Of a DNA stretch of 50,882 nucleotides, positions 24,470 through 32,272 are shown one piece after another (within the stretch, counting starts at the first letter, position 1; each line of letters starts with the position of its first letter). The DNA is from an uncultured Prevotellaceae bacterium (lineage in GTDB: Bacteria; Bacteroidota; Bacteroidia; Bacteroidales; Bacteroidaceae): contig CADCHG010000011.1 of the NCBI GenBank assembly GCA_902801155.1, positions 1 to 50,882 on the forward strand. Direction: 5' to 3'. A model generated the notes under the pieces. It ran no database searches. It saw only the letters and a list, made by a program, of their open reading frames with translations, and had not been told where the DNA came from. The translations under genes and the position numbers were made by a program.

Positions 24470-24613
24470 CCCCCTAGCCCCCCAAGGGGGAACTATTATA
24501 TAGTAATTTCAATCAAAAGGAATAGTTATGGAAAAGGAATTACAACTTAATGATATGAAGCCCTTTAGCGGCAATAGTATAAAAAACAACTCCCCCTTGG
24601 GGGGCGGGGGGGC
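24470..24613 (+). repeat. Start-codon-bearing composite element (copy 1)
   Basis: Left arm CCCCCTAGCCCCCCAAGGGG, spacer with TATAGTAATTTCAATCA, ATG at 24528, then GCAATAGTATAAAAAACAAC and right arm TCCCCCTTGGGGGGC. The spacer is alignable with copies at 32126-32272 and (minus) 37226-37364. The reading frame that begins at the internal ATG exits through the right arm into cbiHC. Confidence 0.88.
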
Positions 24614-26012
24614 TCTTATTGTATGCGGCATAGGTCCTGGTTCTCCAGAGGATATCACACCTGCGGTATTGAAGGCTGTAGGCGAATGTGATGTGGTGGT
24701 AGGATATAAATACTACTTCCAGTTTATTGAGCCTTACCTTCGTGAGGGAACGGAATGCGTGGATACTGGAATGAAGAAAGAGCGTGACAGGGCTATTCAG
24801 GCATTCGAACTCGCGGAAGAGGGCAAGAACGTGTGCGTAATATCAAGTGGAGATGCAGGTATCTATGGCATGACACCTCTCATCTATGAGATGAAGCGTG
24901 AAAGGAACTCGGATGTTGAGATTGTTTCCTATCCAGGGATAAGTGCCTTTCAGAAGGCGGCATCCTTGCTTGGAGCACCTATCGGGCATGACTTCTGCAT
25001 AATATCCATGAGCGACCTGATGACTCCTTGGGCTGTTATAGAGAAGAGGATAAAGGCTGCTGCCGTTGGCGATTTCGTGACGGCTATCTATAACCCTAAG
25101 AGCCACGGAAGATACTGGCAGTTGTATAGGCTTGTGGAGATTTTCAGAAAGGAACGCTCGCTTGATACTCCTATTGGCTATGTCCGTCAGGCAGGACGAC
25201 CGGAACAGCAAATAACGATAACTACGCTTGGAGATTTCGACCCAGAGCAGGTGGATATGTTCACTATCGTGATAATCGGCAATAGCCAGTCGTATGAGTG
25301 GAATGGGAAGTTTATCACGCCTCGTGGATATTATCGAGATTGTGGTGAAGACACACAAGAAACGAATGTTGGTCAAGGGATAATGATAAAATCCTTTGCC
25401 ACTATCCGTGAGGAACTGAAGAATCCTGATATTCCTATCTGGAAACTATGGCCAATGCTTCATGCCATTCATACTACAGCCGATTTCGATATGGAAGGAC
25501 TCTTGTGGCTTGATGATGAGGCTACGGCAAAGCTGTATGCGAAGGTGCAGAGCGGAGAACTGAAGTGCATCGTGACAGATGTGACGATGGCGGCAAGCGG
25601 TATTCGCAAAGGTGCTTTGCAGAGGTTAGGAATAGAGGTGGTCTGCTATATAAATGATCCTCGTGGGGCAGAAATGGCTAAGACGCTCGGTATTACTCGT
25701 GCTCAGGCAGGAATGAGACTTGCAGCCGAGGAACATCCAGATGCCTTGTATGTGTTTGGAAATGCTCCTACAGCCTTGCTTGAGCTGTGTGACCTCGCCC
25801 GAAAGGGAAAGTGCCACCCAGCAGGAATAATAGGTGCTCCTGTCGGCTTTGTTCATGTGGAGGAAAGCAAGCATGCAGCCAAGGCTTTGCGTGATATTCC
25901 GAAGATTATAATTGACGGAAGGAAAGGTGGAAGTAACCTTGCCGCCACGCTTGTAAACTCTGTCCTCACATACGATGATGCAGAACAACTGAGGCCGGGA
26001 AGGGATGTATAG
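24528..26012 (+). CDS. cbiHC: CbiH-CbiC fusion: C17-methyltransferase and precorrin-8 methylmutase
   Basis: 494 residues. The first 28 or so (MEKELQLNDMK... PLGGGG) are encoded by the repeat element that also supplies the ATG. Residues about 29-275 are a SAM-dependent tetrapyrrole methylase of the CbiH/CobJ type: VCGIGPGSPEDITPAVLKA, SSGDAGIYGMTPLIYE, SYPGISAFQKAASLLGAP, GYVRQAGRPEQ. Residues about 290-494 are CbiC/CobH: IVTDVTMAASGIRK, CYINDP, PTALLELCDLARKG, and PVGFVHVEESKHA with the conserved His. Together they do ring contraction and the final methyl shift to cobyrinate. The native start was probably just before ALIVCGIGPG. Confidence 0.94.
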   Translation: MEKELQLNDMKPFSGNSIKNNSPLGGGGALIVCGIGPGSPEDITPAVLKAVGECDVVVGYKYYFQFIEPYLREGTECVDTGMKKERDRAIQAFELAEEGKNVCVISSGDAGIYGMTPLIYEMKRERNSDVEIVSYPGISAFQKAASLLGAPIGHDFCIISMSDLMTPWAVIEKRIKAAAVGDFVTAIYNPKSHGRYWQLYRLVEIFRKERSLDTPIGYVRQAGRPEQQITITTLGDFDPEQVDMFTIVIIGNSQSYEWNGKFITPRGYYRDCGEDTQETNVGQGIMIKSFATIREELKNPDIPIWKLWPMLHAIHTTADFDMEGLLWLDDEATAKLYAKVQSGELKCIVTDVTMAASGIRKGALQRLGIEVVCYINDPRGAEMAKTLGITRAQAGMRLAAEEHPDALYVFGNAPTALLELCDLARKGKCHPAGIIGAPVGFVHVEESKHAAKALRDIPKIIIDGRKGGSNLAATLVNSVLTYDDAEQLRPGRDV

Positions 26013-26062
26013 TCCCCGAGATCGGGGACTAATTGATAATTGAGAATTAATAATTGATAATG
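26011..26062. repeat. Hairpin and TTGATAAT minisatellite before cbiET
   Basis: AGTCCCCGA-GA-TCGGGGACT hairpin (26011-26030) overlaps the cbiHC stop. It is followed by repeats of AATTGATAATTGAGAATTA, the last of which contains the cbiET start ATG at 26060. Confidence 0.65.
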
Positions 26063-27238
26063 AGAAGGCAAGCAAGATATGTGGTAATAGGCATAACCGA
26101 CTCCCGTAAGCAATGGTTTCCTCCAGAGGTGATGGAGGTTATCAAGGCTGGGAAAGTGTTTTCGGGTGGAAAGAGACATCACGAGATAATGATGGATTTC
26201 CTTCCTGAGGATGCCGTGTGGATAGATATTACCATACCGTTGAGCGAGGTGTTTAAGCAATACGAGCAGTATGATGATATTGTGGTCTTTGCTTCAGGAG
26301 ATCCGTTGTTCTTCGGCTTTGCAAACACAATCCAAAGAGAATGTCCGGGATGCGAGATGAAGGTATATCCTTCTTTCAATTCCCTTCAGATGCTTGCTCA
26401 TAGGATGTGCCTTCCATATCATGATATGCACGTTGTTTCCTTGACTGGCAGACCTTGGGATAAGTTTGATGAAGCTCTTATTAATGGAGAGCCGCTTATC
26501 GGAGTATTGACAGATAAAAAGAACACCCCACAGGCTATCTGGCAGAGGATGCAGGATTATGGTTATACCAACTACAAGATGACAGTTGGGGAGAATTTAG
26601 GGAATGAGGAAAAGGAAAGGATTTATGAGGCCCCCTGCCCCCCAAGGGGGAGCTTGAATTGCCTTATCCTGCAAAAGACGAATACTCGTCCTCGCCCTTT
26701 CGGAATACCAGAGGCGGAATTTCATCTGCTGAACGGAAGGACAAAGATGATAACGAAGATGCCGATAAGGCTGATGTCTTTGTCTATGATGCAGTTGCGA
26801 GAGCGAAAGACGATGTGGGATGTGGGCTTTTGCACAGGAAGCGTGAGCATAGAGGCAAAGTTACAGTTCCCTCATCTGAAGATAACGGCATTTGAAGTGC
26901 GTGAGGAGGGTAGGGAACTCATGGAGATAAACTCTCGTAAGTTTGGTGTTCCGGGCATAGATGCTGTGATTGGCGATTTCCTTCAGCTTGACCTTTCCGA
27001 CTATCCAAAGCCTGATGCAGTCTTTATTGGAGGACATGGCGGTAAACTTCCAGAGATGATGAAAAAGATATATCAGGAACTGGAAGATGGAGGCGTGATT
27101 GTGATGAATACGGTTGTGCAATCAAGCTATGACGCTTTCGTTCAGACTGCCAAGGAATTGAAAATGAAACTTGAAGAACCAGTCCGCATAGCTCTGGACG
27201 ACTTTAACCCAATAACAATTCTAAAAGCAACGAAATGA
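26060..27238 (+). CDS. cbiET: CbiE-CbiT fusion: precorrin-6B methyltransferase/decarboxylase
   Basis: About 392 residues, the CobL-like order. CbiE (about 1-189): YVVIGITDSRKQWFPPEVMEV, FSGGKRHHE, FASGDPLFFGFANTI, VVSLTGRPW. CbiT (about 200-392): FHLLNGRTKMITKMPIRLMSL, MWDVGFCTGSVSIEAKLQFP (SAM site), DAVFIGGHGGKLPEMM. Residues 190-199 (around APCPPRGSL) come from a GC repeat at 26629-26655 at the domain junction. I prefer ATG 26060 to the upstream TTG 26054. It overlaps cbiGF by 4 nt. It methylates C5 and C15 and decarboxylates the acetate at C12. Confidence 0.94.
   Translation: MRRQARYVVIGITDSRKQWFPPEVMEVIKAGKVFSGGKRHHEIMMDFLPEDAVWIDITIPLSEVFKQYEQYDDIVVFASGDPLFFGFANTIQRECPGCEMKVYPSFNSLQMLAHRMCLPYHDMHVVSLTGRPWDKFDEALINGEPLIGVLTDKKNTPQAIWQRMQDYGYTNYKMTVGENLGNEEKERIYEAPCPPRGSLNCLILQKTNTRPRPFGIPEAEFHLLNGRTKMITKMPIRLMSLSMMQLRERKTMWDVGFCTGSVSIEAKLQFPHLKITAFEVREEGRELMEINSRKFGVPGIDAVIGDFLQLDLSDYPKPDAVFIGGHGGKLPEMMKKIYQELEDGGVIVMNTVVQSSYDAFVQTAKELKMKLEEPVRIALDDFNPITILKATK
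26629..26655 (+). repeat. GC repeat at the CbiE/CbiT junction
   Basis: GGCCCCCTGCCCCCCAAGGG followed by GGAGCTT, one arm of the 24470-type element, read in frame as A-P-C-P-P-R-G-S. Confidence 0.7.
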
Positions 27239-29022
27239 TAGTAGCGGTAAACGATAAAGGACGTGAGATTGCATCAAAGTTGGCTCTAAAGCTGAATGAT
27301 AAAATCTGCCCGTTAGGTGATATAGAATCAAGATGGAATACGGAAAAGCATATCATCTTCATAGGTGCTATGGGAATCTGCGTGCGAAATATAGCTCCTT
27401 TCATAAAGGACAAGCATACCGACCCAGCTGTGGTATGTGTTGATTCTTTGGGCAAGAATGTCATTTCCGTTCTTTCAGGTCATGTGGGTGGTGCTAATGA
27501 ATTGACATCTCGTATTGCTGAAATCCTGAAGGCAAATCCTGTCATTACTACTCAGAGTGATCTTGAAGGGCTCTGGGCTTTAGATACTATTGCCGATAGA
27601 TTCGGATGGGTGTTGCCTCAGGAGAATATCAACAAGGAGATCGCTTGTTTCGTTGCCAAACAGCCAACGACTCTCTATATGGAGATTAAGGATGAGGGTA
27701 CGGAATACCTTCTATCTACTCTTCCAAAGCACGTTACGGTGGTGGAAAAGCTGAGTGAGATAACGTCGGATAGGTTCAAGCTTGCTATTATCGTTTCGCC
27801 TCAGGAGGAGATTCTTGATGATGATATTCTTTGCGTGCAGTATGTACCGCGTTGTGTTCACGTAGGACTTGGACTTGCGCATCAGGCAGAACCTGTTGAG
27901 CAGGTGGTTCGTGAGGTGTTCACGGCTATTGGCATGGCTGGTATTTTCGCAGAGAGTATCGTAGATTTTAATACTATAGACCTAAAGGCGGACGAGCCAG
28001 TTGTGAAGTTCCTTCAGGAAGAAGGGTACAAGTTCAATTTCTATTCATCCGAACAGCTTGCCGAGGTTGATGTGCCAAATCCGAGTGCTATGGTTAGCAA
28101 GCACGTAGGAACTCCAAGTGTGTGTGAGGCATCAGCTTTGATAAATGGAGGAAAGTTAATTTTGCCAAAGAATAAAGGGCAAAACTGGACTGTCGCAGCC
28201 TCCGTTCGGGCGGTAGCGGCTCCCTCTCTACGGGAGAGGGCGGGGGGAGAGGCCATCCCTTCTCCTCACATCGAAATCGTTGGTGCTGGCCCTGGTGATC
28301 CAGAGCTTATTAGCGTGCGAGGAAAGAGATTCCTTGAGAATGCGGATTTGATACTTTATGCTGGAAGTCTGGTGCCAAAGGAACTGACATATTATGCCAA
28401 GGCTGGTGCTACGGTTCGCTCTTCTGCCGATATGGATTTGGAAGAGCAGTTTCAGTTGATGAAGGAGTTTTATGACAAGGGCAAGCAGATTGTCCGTTTG
28501 CATACTGGCGACCCTTGCATCTATGGTGCTATTCAGGAGCAGATGGCATTTTTTGATAAATATGGAATGGACTACCACATCACTCCTGGCATTTCCTCTT
28601 TCCTTGCAGCAGCTGCCGAACTGAGGAGCCAGTTTACTATTCCTGAACGTTGCCAGACTATCATTCTCACTCGTGGTGAAGGTCGTACTCCTATGCCTGA
28701 CAAGGAGAAACTTCACATGTTGGCTTCGCATCAAAGTACGATGTGCATCTTCCTCTCCGCTTCTCTTGCAGAACAGGTGCAAGCTGAACTTCTTGAGGGC
28801 GGCTATAATCCCGAAACTCCTGTCGCTTGTTGTTATAAACTGACTTGGAAGGATCAACGTATCTATCGTGGGCAGCTAAAGGATCTTGCGAAGATAATGA
28901 AGGAGAATCATCTCACTCTCACCACTATGATTGTCGTCGGTGATGCGATAGATAATCGTGAGGGCTTGAGTAAATTGTATGATGGGAAGTTCACGCATCT
29001 ATTTAGAAAAAGTCATCAATAA
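27235..29022 (+). CDS. cbiGF: CbiG-CbiF fusion with repeat-encoded linker
   Basis: 595 residues. CbiG (about 1-322; cobalt-precorrin-5A hydrolase): HIIFIGAMGICVRNIAPF, VISVLSGHVGGANELTSRIA, CVHVGLGLAHQAEPVEQV, CEASALINGGKLILPKNKG. CbiF (about 343-590; precorrin-4 C11-methyltransferase): IEIVGAGPGDPELISVRGKR, YAGSLVPKE, RLHTGDPCIYGAIQEQM, TPGISSFLAAAAEL, RCQTIILTRGEGRTPMP. The join, residues about 328-340, is a 37-bp repeat unit (28218-28254) read as A-P-S-L-R-E-R-A-G-G-E-A. The two enzymes act in succession (C11 methylation, then acetaldehyde loss). Confidence 0.94.
   Translation: MIVAVNDKGREIASKLALKLNDKICPLGDIESRWNTEKHIIFIGAMGICVRNIAPFIKDKHTDPAVVCVDSLGKNVISVLSGHVGGANELTSRIAEILKANPVITTQSDLEGLWALDTIADRFGWVLPQENINKEIACFVAKQPTTLYMEIKDEGTEYLLSTLPKHVTVVEKLSEITSDRFKLAIIVSPQEEILDDDILCVQYVPRCVHVGLGLAHQAEPVEQVVREVFTAIGMAGIFAESIVDFNTIDLKADEPVVKFLQEEGYKFNFYSSEQLAEVDVPNPSAMVSKHVGTPSVCEASALINGGKLILPKNKGQNWTVAASVRAVAAPSLRERAGGEAIPSPHIEIVGAGPGDPELISVRGKRFLENADLILYAGSLVPKELTYYAKAGATVRSSADMDLEEQFQLMKEFYDKGKQIVRLHTGDPCIYGAIQEQMAFFDKYGMDYHITPGISSFLAAAAELRSQFTIPERCQTIILTRGEGRTPMPDKEKLHMLASHQSTMCIFLSASLAEQVQAELLEGGYNPETPVACCYKLTWKDQRIYRGQLKDLAKIMKENHLTLTTMIVVGDAIDNREGLSKLYDGKFTHLFRKSHQ
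28218..28254 (+). repeat. 37-bp unit linking CbiG and CbiF
   Basis: GGCTCCCTCTCTACGGGAGA through GGGGGGAGAGGCC; same length and frame as the kinase copy at 5657-5693. Confidence 0.85.
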
Positions 29023-29025
29023 CCA

Positions 29026-29214
29026 GCCCCTCACCTGCCCTGCGGGCATCCTCTCCCCAAGGGGCGAGGAGAAAGTTAGTATTTCAAATTATTAGTACGT
29101 CAAAAAAGCAAGAAATGCATAAAAACGATAGTGATATAACGAAGTTTTTTAGCGATAGAGACATACTTCCCCTCGCCCCTTGGGGAGAGGGTGCCCACAG
29201 GGCGGGTGAGGGGC
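29026..29214 (+). repeat. 189-bp inverted-repeat element carrying the cbiJD start
   Basis: Family A arms (GCCCCTCACCTGCCCTGCGG at left, ending GTGAGGGGC at right) flank a spacer. The ATG of cbiJD at 29115 lies at the middle, 89 bp from the left end and 100 bp from the right. Left arm and inner flank nearly match the element at 8838-9029. Confidence 0.85.
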
Positions 29215-31019
29215 CGCAAGGGGCTGCTCTCCTCATCTTCGGCGGCACAACCGAAGGTCGCCTTGCTGTGGATGTATGCGAGCAGGCGGGAAAGCCTTTC
29301 TATTATTCCACCAAAGGCGACTTGCAGAAAGTGGATATGCACAACGGAGTACATATAACTGGGGCTATGACGGTTGATGATGTCGTGAGTTTCTGCAAAG
29401 AGCATAATATTGGTTGTATAGTTGATGCTGCTCATCCTTTTGCAGAGAATCTGCATAAGACTATTGATGAGGCTCGAAAGGTGATAGATGTTCCTGTAAT
29501 AAGGCTTCAACGCATATTTCCTGAGCATATCAAAGACGTGGAATACTGTTCTGACTATGATGATGCTATAAACAAGATTCGTGAGAAAAAAGTAGATAGA
29601 TTGCTTGCTCTAACAGGGGCTAATACGATTAAGAAATTACGGCAGACAAATGCCATTTTCAGAATATTGAATCGTCCTGAGAGCATCGCTCTTGCGGAGG
29701 CTGCTGGACTTGATAATGATAGGATTATCTTCTACAACGAATCACTTGAAATTCCGTCTGTTGAGGATGAGAAGAAAGTGATGATGGAGGTGGGATGTGA
29801 TGCTATCATAACAAAGGAGAGTGGCGAGAGTGGCGGTTTTGAGGTGAAGGTAAAGGCTGCCCTTGAACTTGGCTTGAAAGTGTTTGTTGTTGAGCATCCG
29901 CAGTTGCCAAAAGATTGGATTACCGTAACTGGAAAGTATGGATTGCGTAGGGTGATAGAGCATCTTATGCCTGATTTCTTTCCATTAAAAACTGGATTCA
30001 CAACAGGCGCTTGTGCTACGGCTGCAACAAAGGCGGCTGCTTTGTCGCTTCTTTTTGATGAATATCCCGAGGAAGTTCATTTCGCCTTGCCTGATGGCGA
30101 GATAATGACGATTCCTGTGACATACGAGGCTAAAGGTGTGGCATCTGTTATAAAGGATAGTAGCGACGATCCTGATGTTACGAAGGGTTGCAAAATAACC
30201 TCTACCGTAACTCTTGAAAAGCGTGATGGTTTCAGCGTGACGTTTTTGCAAGGCGAAGGAGTAGGGAAGGTGACTCTTCCCGGACTTGGAATACCTGTCG
30301 GTGGTCCTGCCGTAAATCCAACTCCGAGAAAGATGATAGAGAATGAGCTGCGAGCCATAGTCGAATCGACTCCCTCTCTACTGGATAGGACGGGGGGAGA
30401 GGCCTTTCTTGTAACTGTCTCCGTCGAAAATGGTGCAGAAATTGCTTTGAAGACCTTCAATCACAAAGTTGGCGTCGTTGGCGGAATAAGCATCATCGGG
30501 ACTTCAGGCATCGTGTCTCCGCTATCGAATGAGGCTTTCGTTCAAAGTATTCGTCGTGAACTTGATGTCGCTTGGGCTATCGGTTGCAGAACTATCGGTT
30601 TGGTGGCAGGAATGAAGAGTGAAAAGGCTCTTGAAGGCATTCGTTGTGTACATTATGGCAACTTCGTAGGGGAAGCGTTGAAGGCTGCTCGGGAGGTCGG
30701 ATTTGAAGATGTGCATATCGCGATAATGATAGGCAAGGCGGTAAAGCTTGCTGAAGGACATCTTGATACTCATTCGCATAAGGTGCTTATGAATCAGGAG
30801 TTTATCAGAAGTGTGGCAGAAGGTCTCGGACTTGAATATAAGGAGGTTGATATGGCTCGTGACTTATGGAATACCATGCCCCCACCTTTCTTTGAAGAGA
30901 TAAAACGCTTGTGCTACGAGACTTGTAGAACGGTTTATAAGGAGGGGAAGTTAACCATTCACATAGTGGCCTCTCCCCCCGCCCTCCCCCGTAGGGAGGG
31001 AGCCGCTATCGCATTATAA
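29115..31019 (+). CDS. cbiJD: CbiJ-CbiD fusion: precorrin-6A reductase and C1-methyltransferase
   Basis: 634 residues. The first 34 or so (MHKNDSDITKFF... LAPWGEGAHRAGEG) are element-encoded. CbiJ (about 37-285): LLIFGGTTEGRLAVDVCEQA, CIVDAAHPFAENLHKT, LLALTGANTIKKL, DAIITKESGESGG. CbiD (about 290-617): FPLKTGFTTGACATAATKAA, GEGVGKVTLPGLGIPVGGPA, VVGGISIIGTSGIVSPLSNE. A 37-bp unit at 30368-30404 (residues 418-430) interrupts CbiD. The last 16 residues (A-S-P-P-A-L-P-R-R-E-G...) and the stop derive from the next element. They do ring reduction and C1 methylation. Three separate repeat-derived segments in one gene. Confidence 0.93.
   Translation: MHKNDSDITKFFSDRDILPLAPWGEGAHRAGEGPQGAALLIFGGTTEGRLAVDVCEQAGKPFYYSTKGDLQKVDMHNGVHITGAMTVDDVVSFCKEHNIGCIVDAAHPFAENLHKTIDEARKVIDVPVIRLQRIFPEHIKDVEYCSDYDDAINKIREKKVDRLLALTGANTIKKLRQTNAIFRILNRPESIALAEAAGLDNDRIIFYNESLEIPSVEDEKKVMMEVGCDAIITKESGESGGFEVKVKAALELGLKVFVVEHPQLPKDWITVTGKYGLRRVIEHLMPDFFPLKTGFTTGACATAATKAAALSLLFDEYPEEVHFALPDGEIMTIPVTYEAKGVASVIKDSSDDPDVTKGCKITSTVTLEKRDGFSVTFLQGEGVGKVTLPGLGIPVGGPAVNPTPRKMIENELRAIVESTPSLLDRTGGEAFLVTVSVENGAEIALKTFNHKVGVVGGISIIGTSGIVSPLSNEAFVQSIRRELDVAWAIGCRTIGLVAGMKSEKALEGIRCVHYGNFVGEALKAAREVGFEDVHIAIMIGKAVKLAEGHLDTHSHKVLMNQEFIRSVAEGLGLEYKEVDMARDLWNTMPPPFFEEIKRLCYETCRTVYKEGKLTIHIVASPPALPRREGAAIAL
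30368..30404 (+). repeat. 37-bp unit inside CbiD domain, diverged
   Basis: GACTCCCTCTCTACTGGATA through GGGGGGAGAGGCC, exactly 37 bp. More substitutions than other copies suggest an older insertion. Read as T-P-S-L-L-D-R-T-G-G-E-A. Confidence 0.8.
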
Positions 31020-31116
31020 AAGAAATTCTGAAAAATGAAAAATGAAAAAAACAAAAAAACGATTGGCTCATCGCCTTCCGGCTCCCTCCCTACGGGGGAG
31101 GGCGGGGGGAGAGGCC
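30968..31116 (+). repeat. 149-bp composite element bridging cbiJD and btuC
   Basis: Two inverted 37-bp units (left starts GGCCTCTCCCCCCGCCCTCC; right 31080-31116) enclose about 75 bp. Reading right from the left end, it supplies the last residues and the TAA of cbiJD (31017-31019), then the ATG of btuC (31035) and its first 27 residues. Confidence 0.88.
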
Positions 31117-32120
31117 TGAGTGCTGTTCTTCTTCTCCTCTCCATCCCCCTCTTCCTTCTTCTCAACCTCGCAGTCGGCTCTGTCGCTATCCCCCTTGATG
31201 CAGTCTTCAGTATCCTGATGGGAGGTGATTGTGATAATGAAGTGTGGACGAATATAGTGCTTCATACTCGTTTGCCACAGGCTCTTACGGCTATTGCCTG
31301 TGGCTCGGGACTTGCTGTTGCCGGACTTATGCTACAGACGGTATTCCATAATCCGCTTGCAGGTCCTTCGGTTCTCGGCATTTCTTCTGCAGCAAGTCTT
31401 GGTGTGGCGTTTCTTGTCCTGATGTCTGGAAGTATAGGTTGGCACATAGTTTCCTCTTTCGGATTCTTCGGAAACACAGCCCTTACCCTTTCGGCTGTCA
31501 TAGGAGCTTTGTCGGCTATGGCACTTATAGTGTTTCTTTCTCAACGAGTTCACGGTAACGTGACACTTTTGATAGTTGGTGTTATGATAGGATATATCGC
31601 ATCGGCTATTATCGGAGTACTGAAATATTTCAGTAGCGAGGAGGATGTTCGTGCCTATGTTGTATGGGGATTGGGTAGTTTTGCCCGAGTTACAGGTGGA
31701 CAGGTATGGGTATTTTTCGGACTTGTATTGGCTGTTCTTCCTTTCGGAATGTTATTGGCAAAGTCCTTGAATATGCTTCTGCTTGGCGAACAGTATGCCA
31801 CTAATCTTGGTCTTAATATCTCTCGTGCTCGTACGCAGATAATCATCGTGGCAGGTATGCTTACGGCTATTGTAACCGCCTATTGCGGTCCTATAATGTT
31901 CCTCGGACTTGCAGTTCCGCATATCTGTCGAGGCATTTTCCGAACGGCTGACCATCGTATTCTCCTTCCCGGAACATTATTGTGCGGAGCATCCCTTGCC
32001 CTTGTCTGTAATCTCATAGCAAGATTGCCAGGAATGGAAGGCGCTTTGCCTGTCAATTCTGTTACCTCTCTTATCGGCGCTCCGATAGCCTTGTGGATAT
32101 TGTTGAAGAGGAAGAAATAA
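31035..32120 (+). CDS. btuC: FecCD/BtuC-type ABC permease
   Basis: 361 residues with about ten TM helices. FecCD family marks: LPQALTAIACGSGLAVAGLM, FHNPLAGPSVLGISSAASLG, VWGLGSFARVTGGQVW, GPIMFLGLAVPHICR (the EAA-like ATPase contact region), and AITALWILLKR-like C-terminus (GAPIALWILLKRKK). Residues 1-27 are encoded by the composite repeat element. Position among cbi genes argues for vitamin B12 or another corrinoid rather than siderophore uptake. The matching BtuF-like protein is in the riboswitch operon 4 kb away. No BtuD-like ATPase gene is in the window. Confidence 0.9.
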   Translation: MKNEKNKKTIGSSPSGSLPTGEGGGRGLSAVLLLLSIPLFLLLNLAVGSVAIPLDAVFSILMGGDCDNEVWTNIVLHTRLPQALTAIACGSGLAVAGLMLQTVFHNPLAGPSVLGISSAASLGVAFLVLMSGSIGWHIVSSFGFFGNTALTLSAVIGALSAMALIVFLSQRVHGNVTLLIVGVMIGYIASAIIGVLKYFSSEEDVRAYVVWGLGSFARVTGGQVWVFFGLVLAVLPFGMLLAKSLNMLLLGEQYATNLGLNISRARTQIIIVAGMLTAIVTAYCGPIMFLGLAVPHICRGIFRTADHRILLPGTLLCGASLALVCNLIARLPGMEGALPVNSVTSLIGAPIALWILLKRKK

Positions 32121-32125
32121 AGACC

Positions 32126-32272
32126 TGCCCCCTAGCCCCCCAAGGGGGAATTATTTATATAGTATATCTAATCAAGAGAAAAATTATGGTAAAAGAATCA
32201 CAGGTAAAAGATGTAAAGTCCATATGCGACAATACTATAAAAACTCCCTCCCCCTTGGGGGGCTGGGGGGCT
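32126..32272 (+). repeat. Start-codon-bearing composite element (copy 2)
   Basis: Same build as 24470-24613: left arm CCCCCTAGCCCCCCAAGGGG, spacer with TATATAGTATATCTAATCA, ATG at 32186, GACAATACTATAAAAACTCC, right arm CCCCCTTGGGGGGC. ATG is 60 bp from the left end (58 in copy 1) and 86 bp from the right end (85 in copy 1). Confidence 0.88.

Noticed and set aside
32093-32185. Upstream extension of the cbiA frame overlapping btuC
   Set aside because: Open by chance through the element's left arm; the ATG at 32186 matches the start position in the two sister elements.
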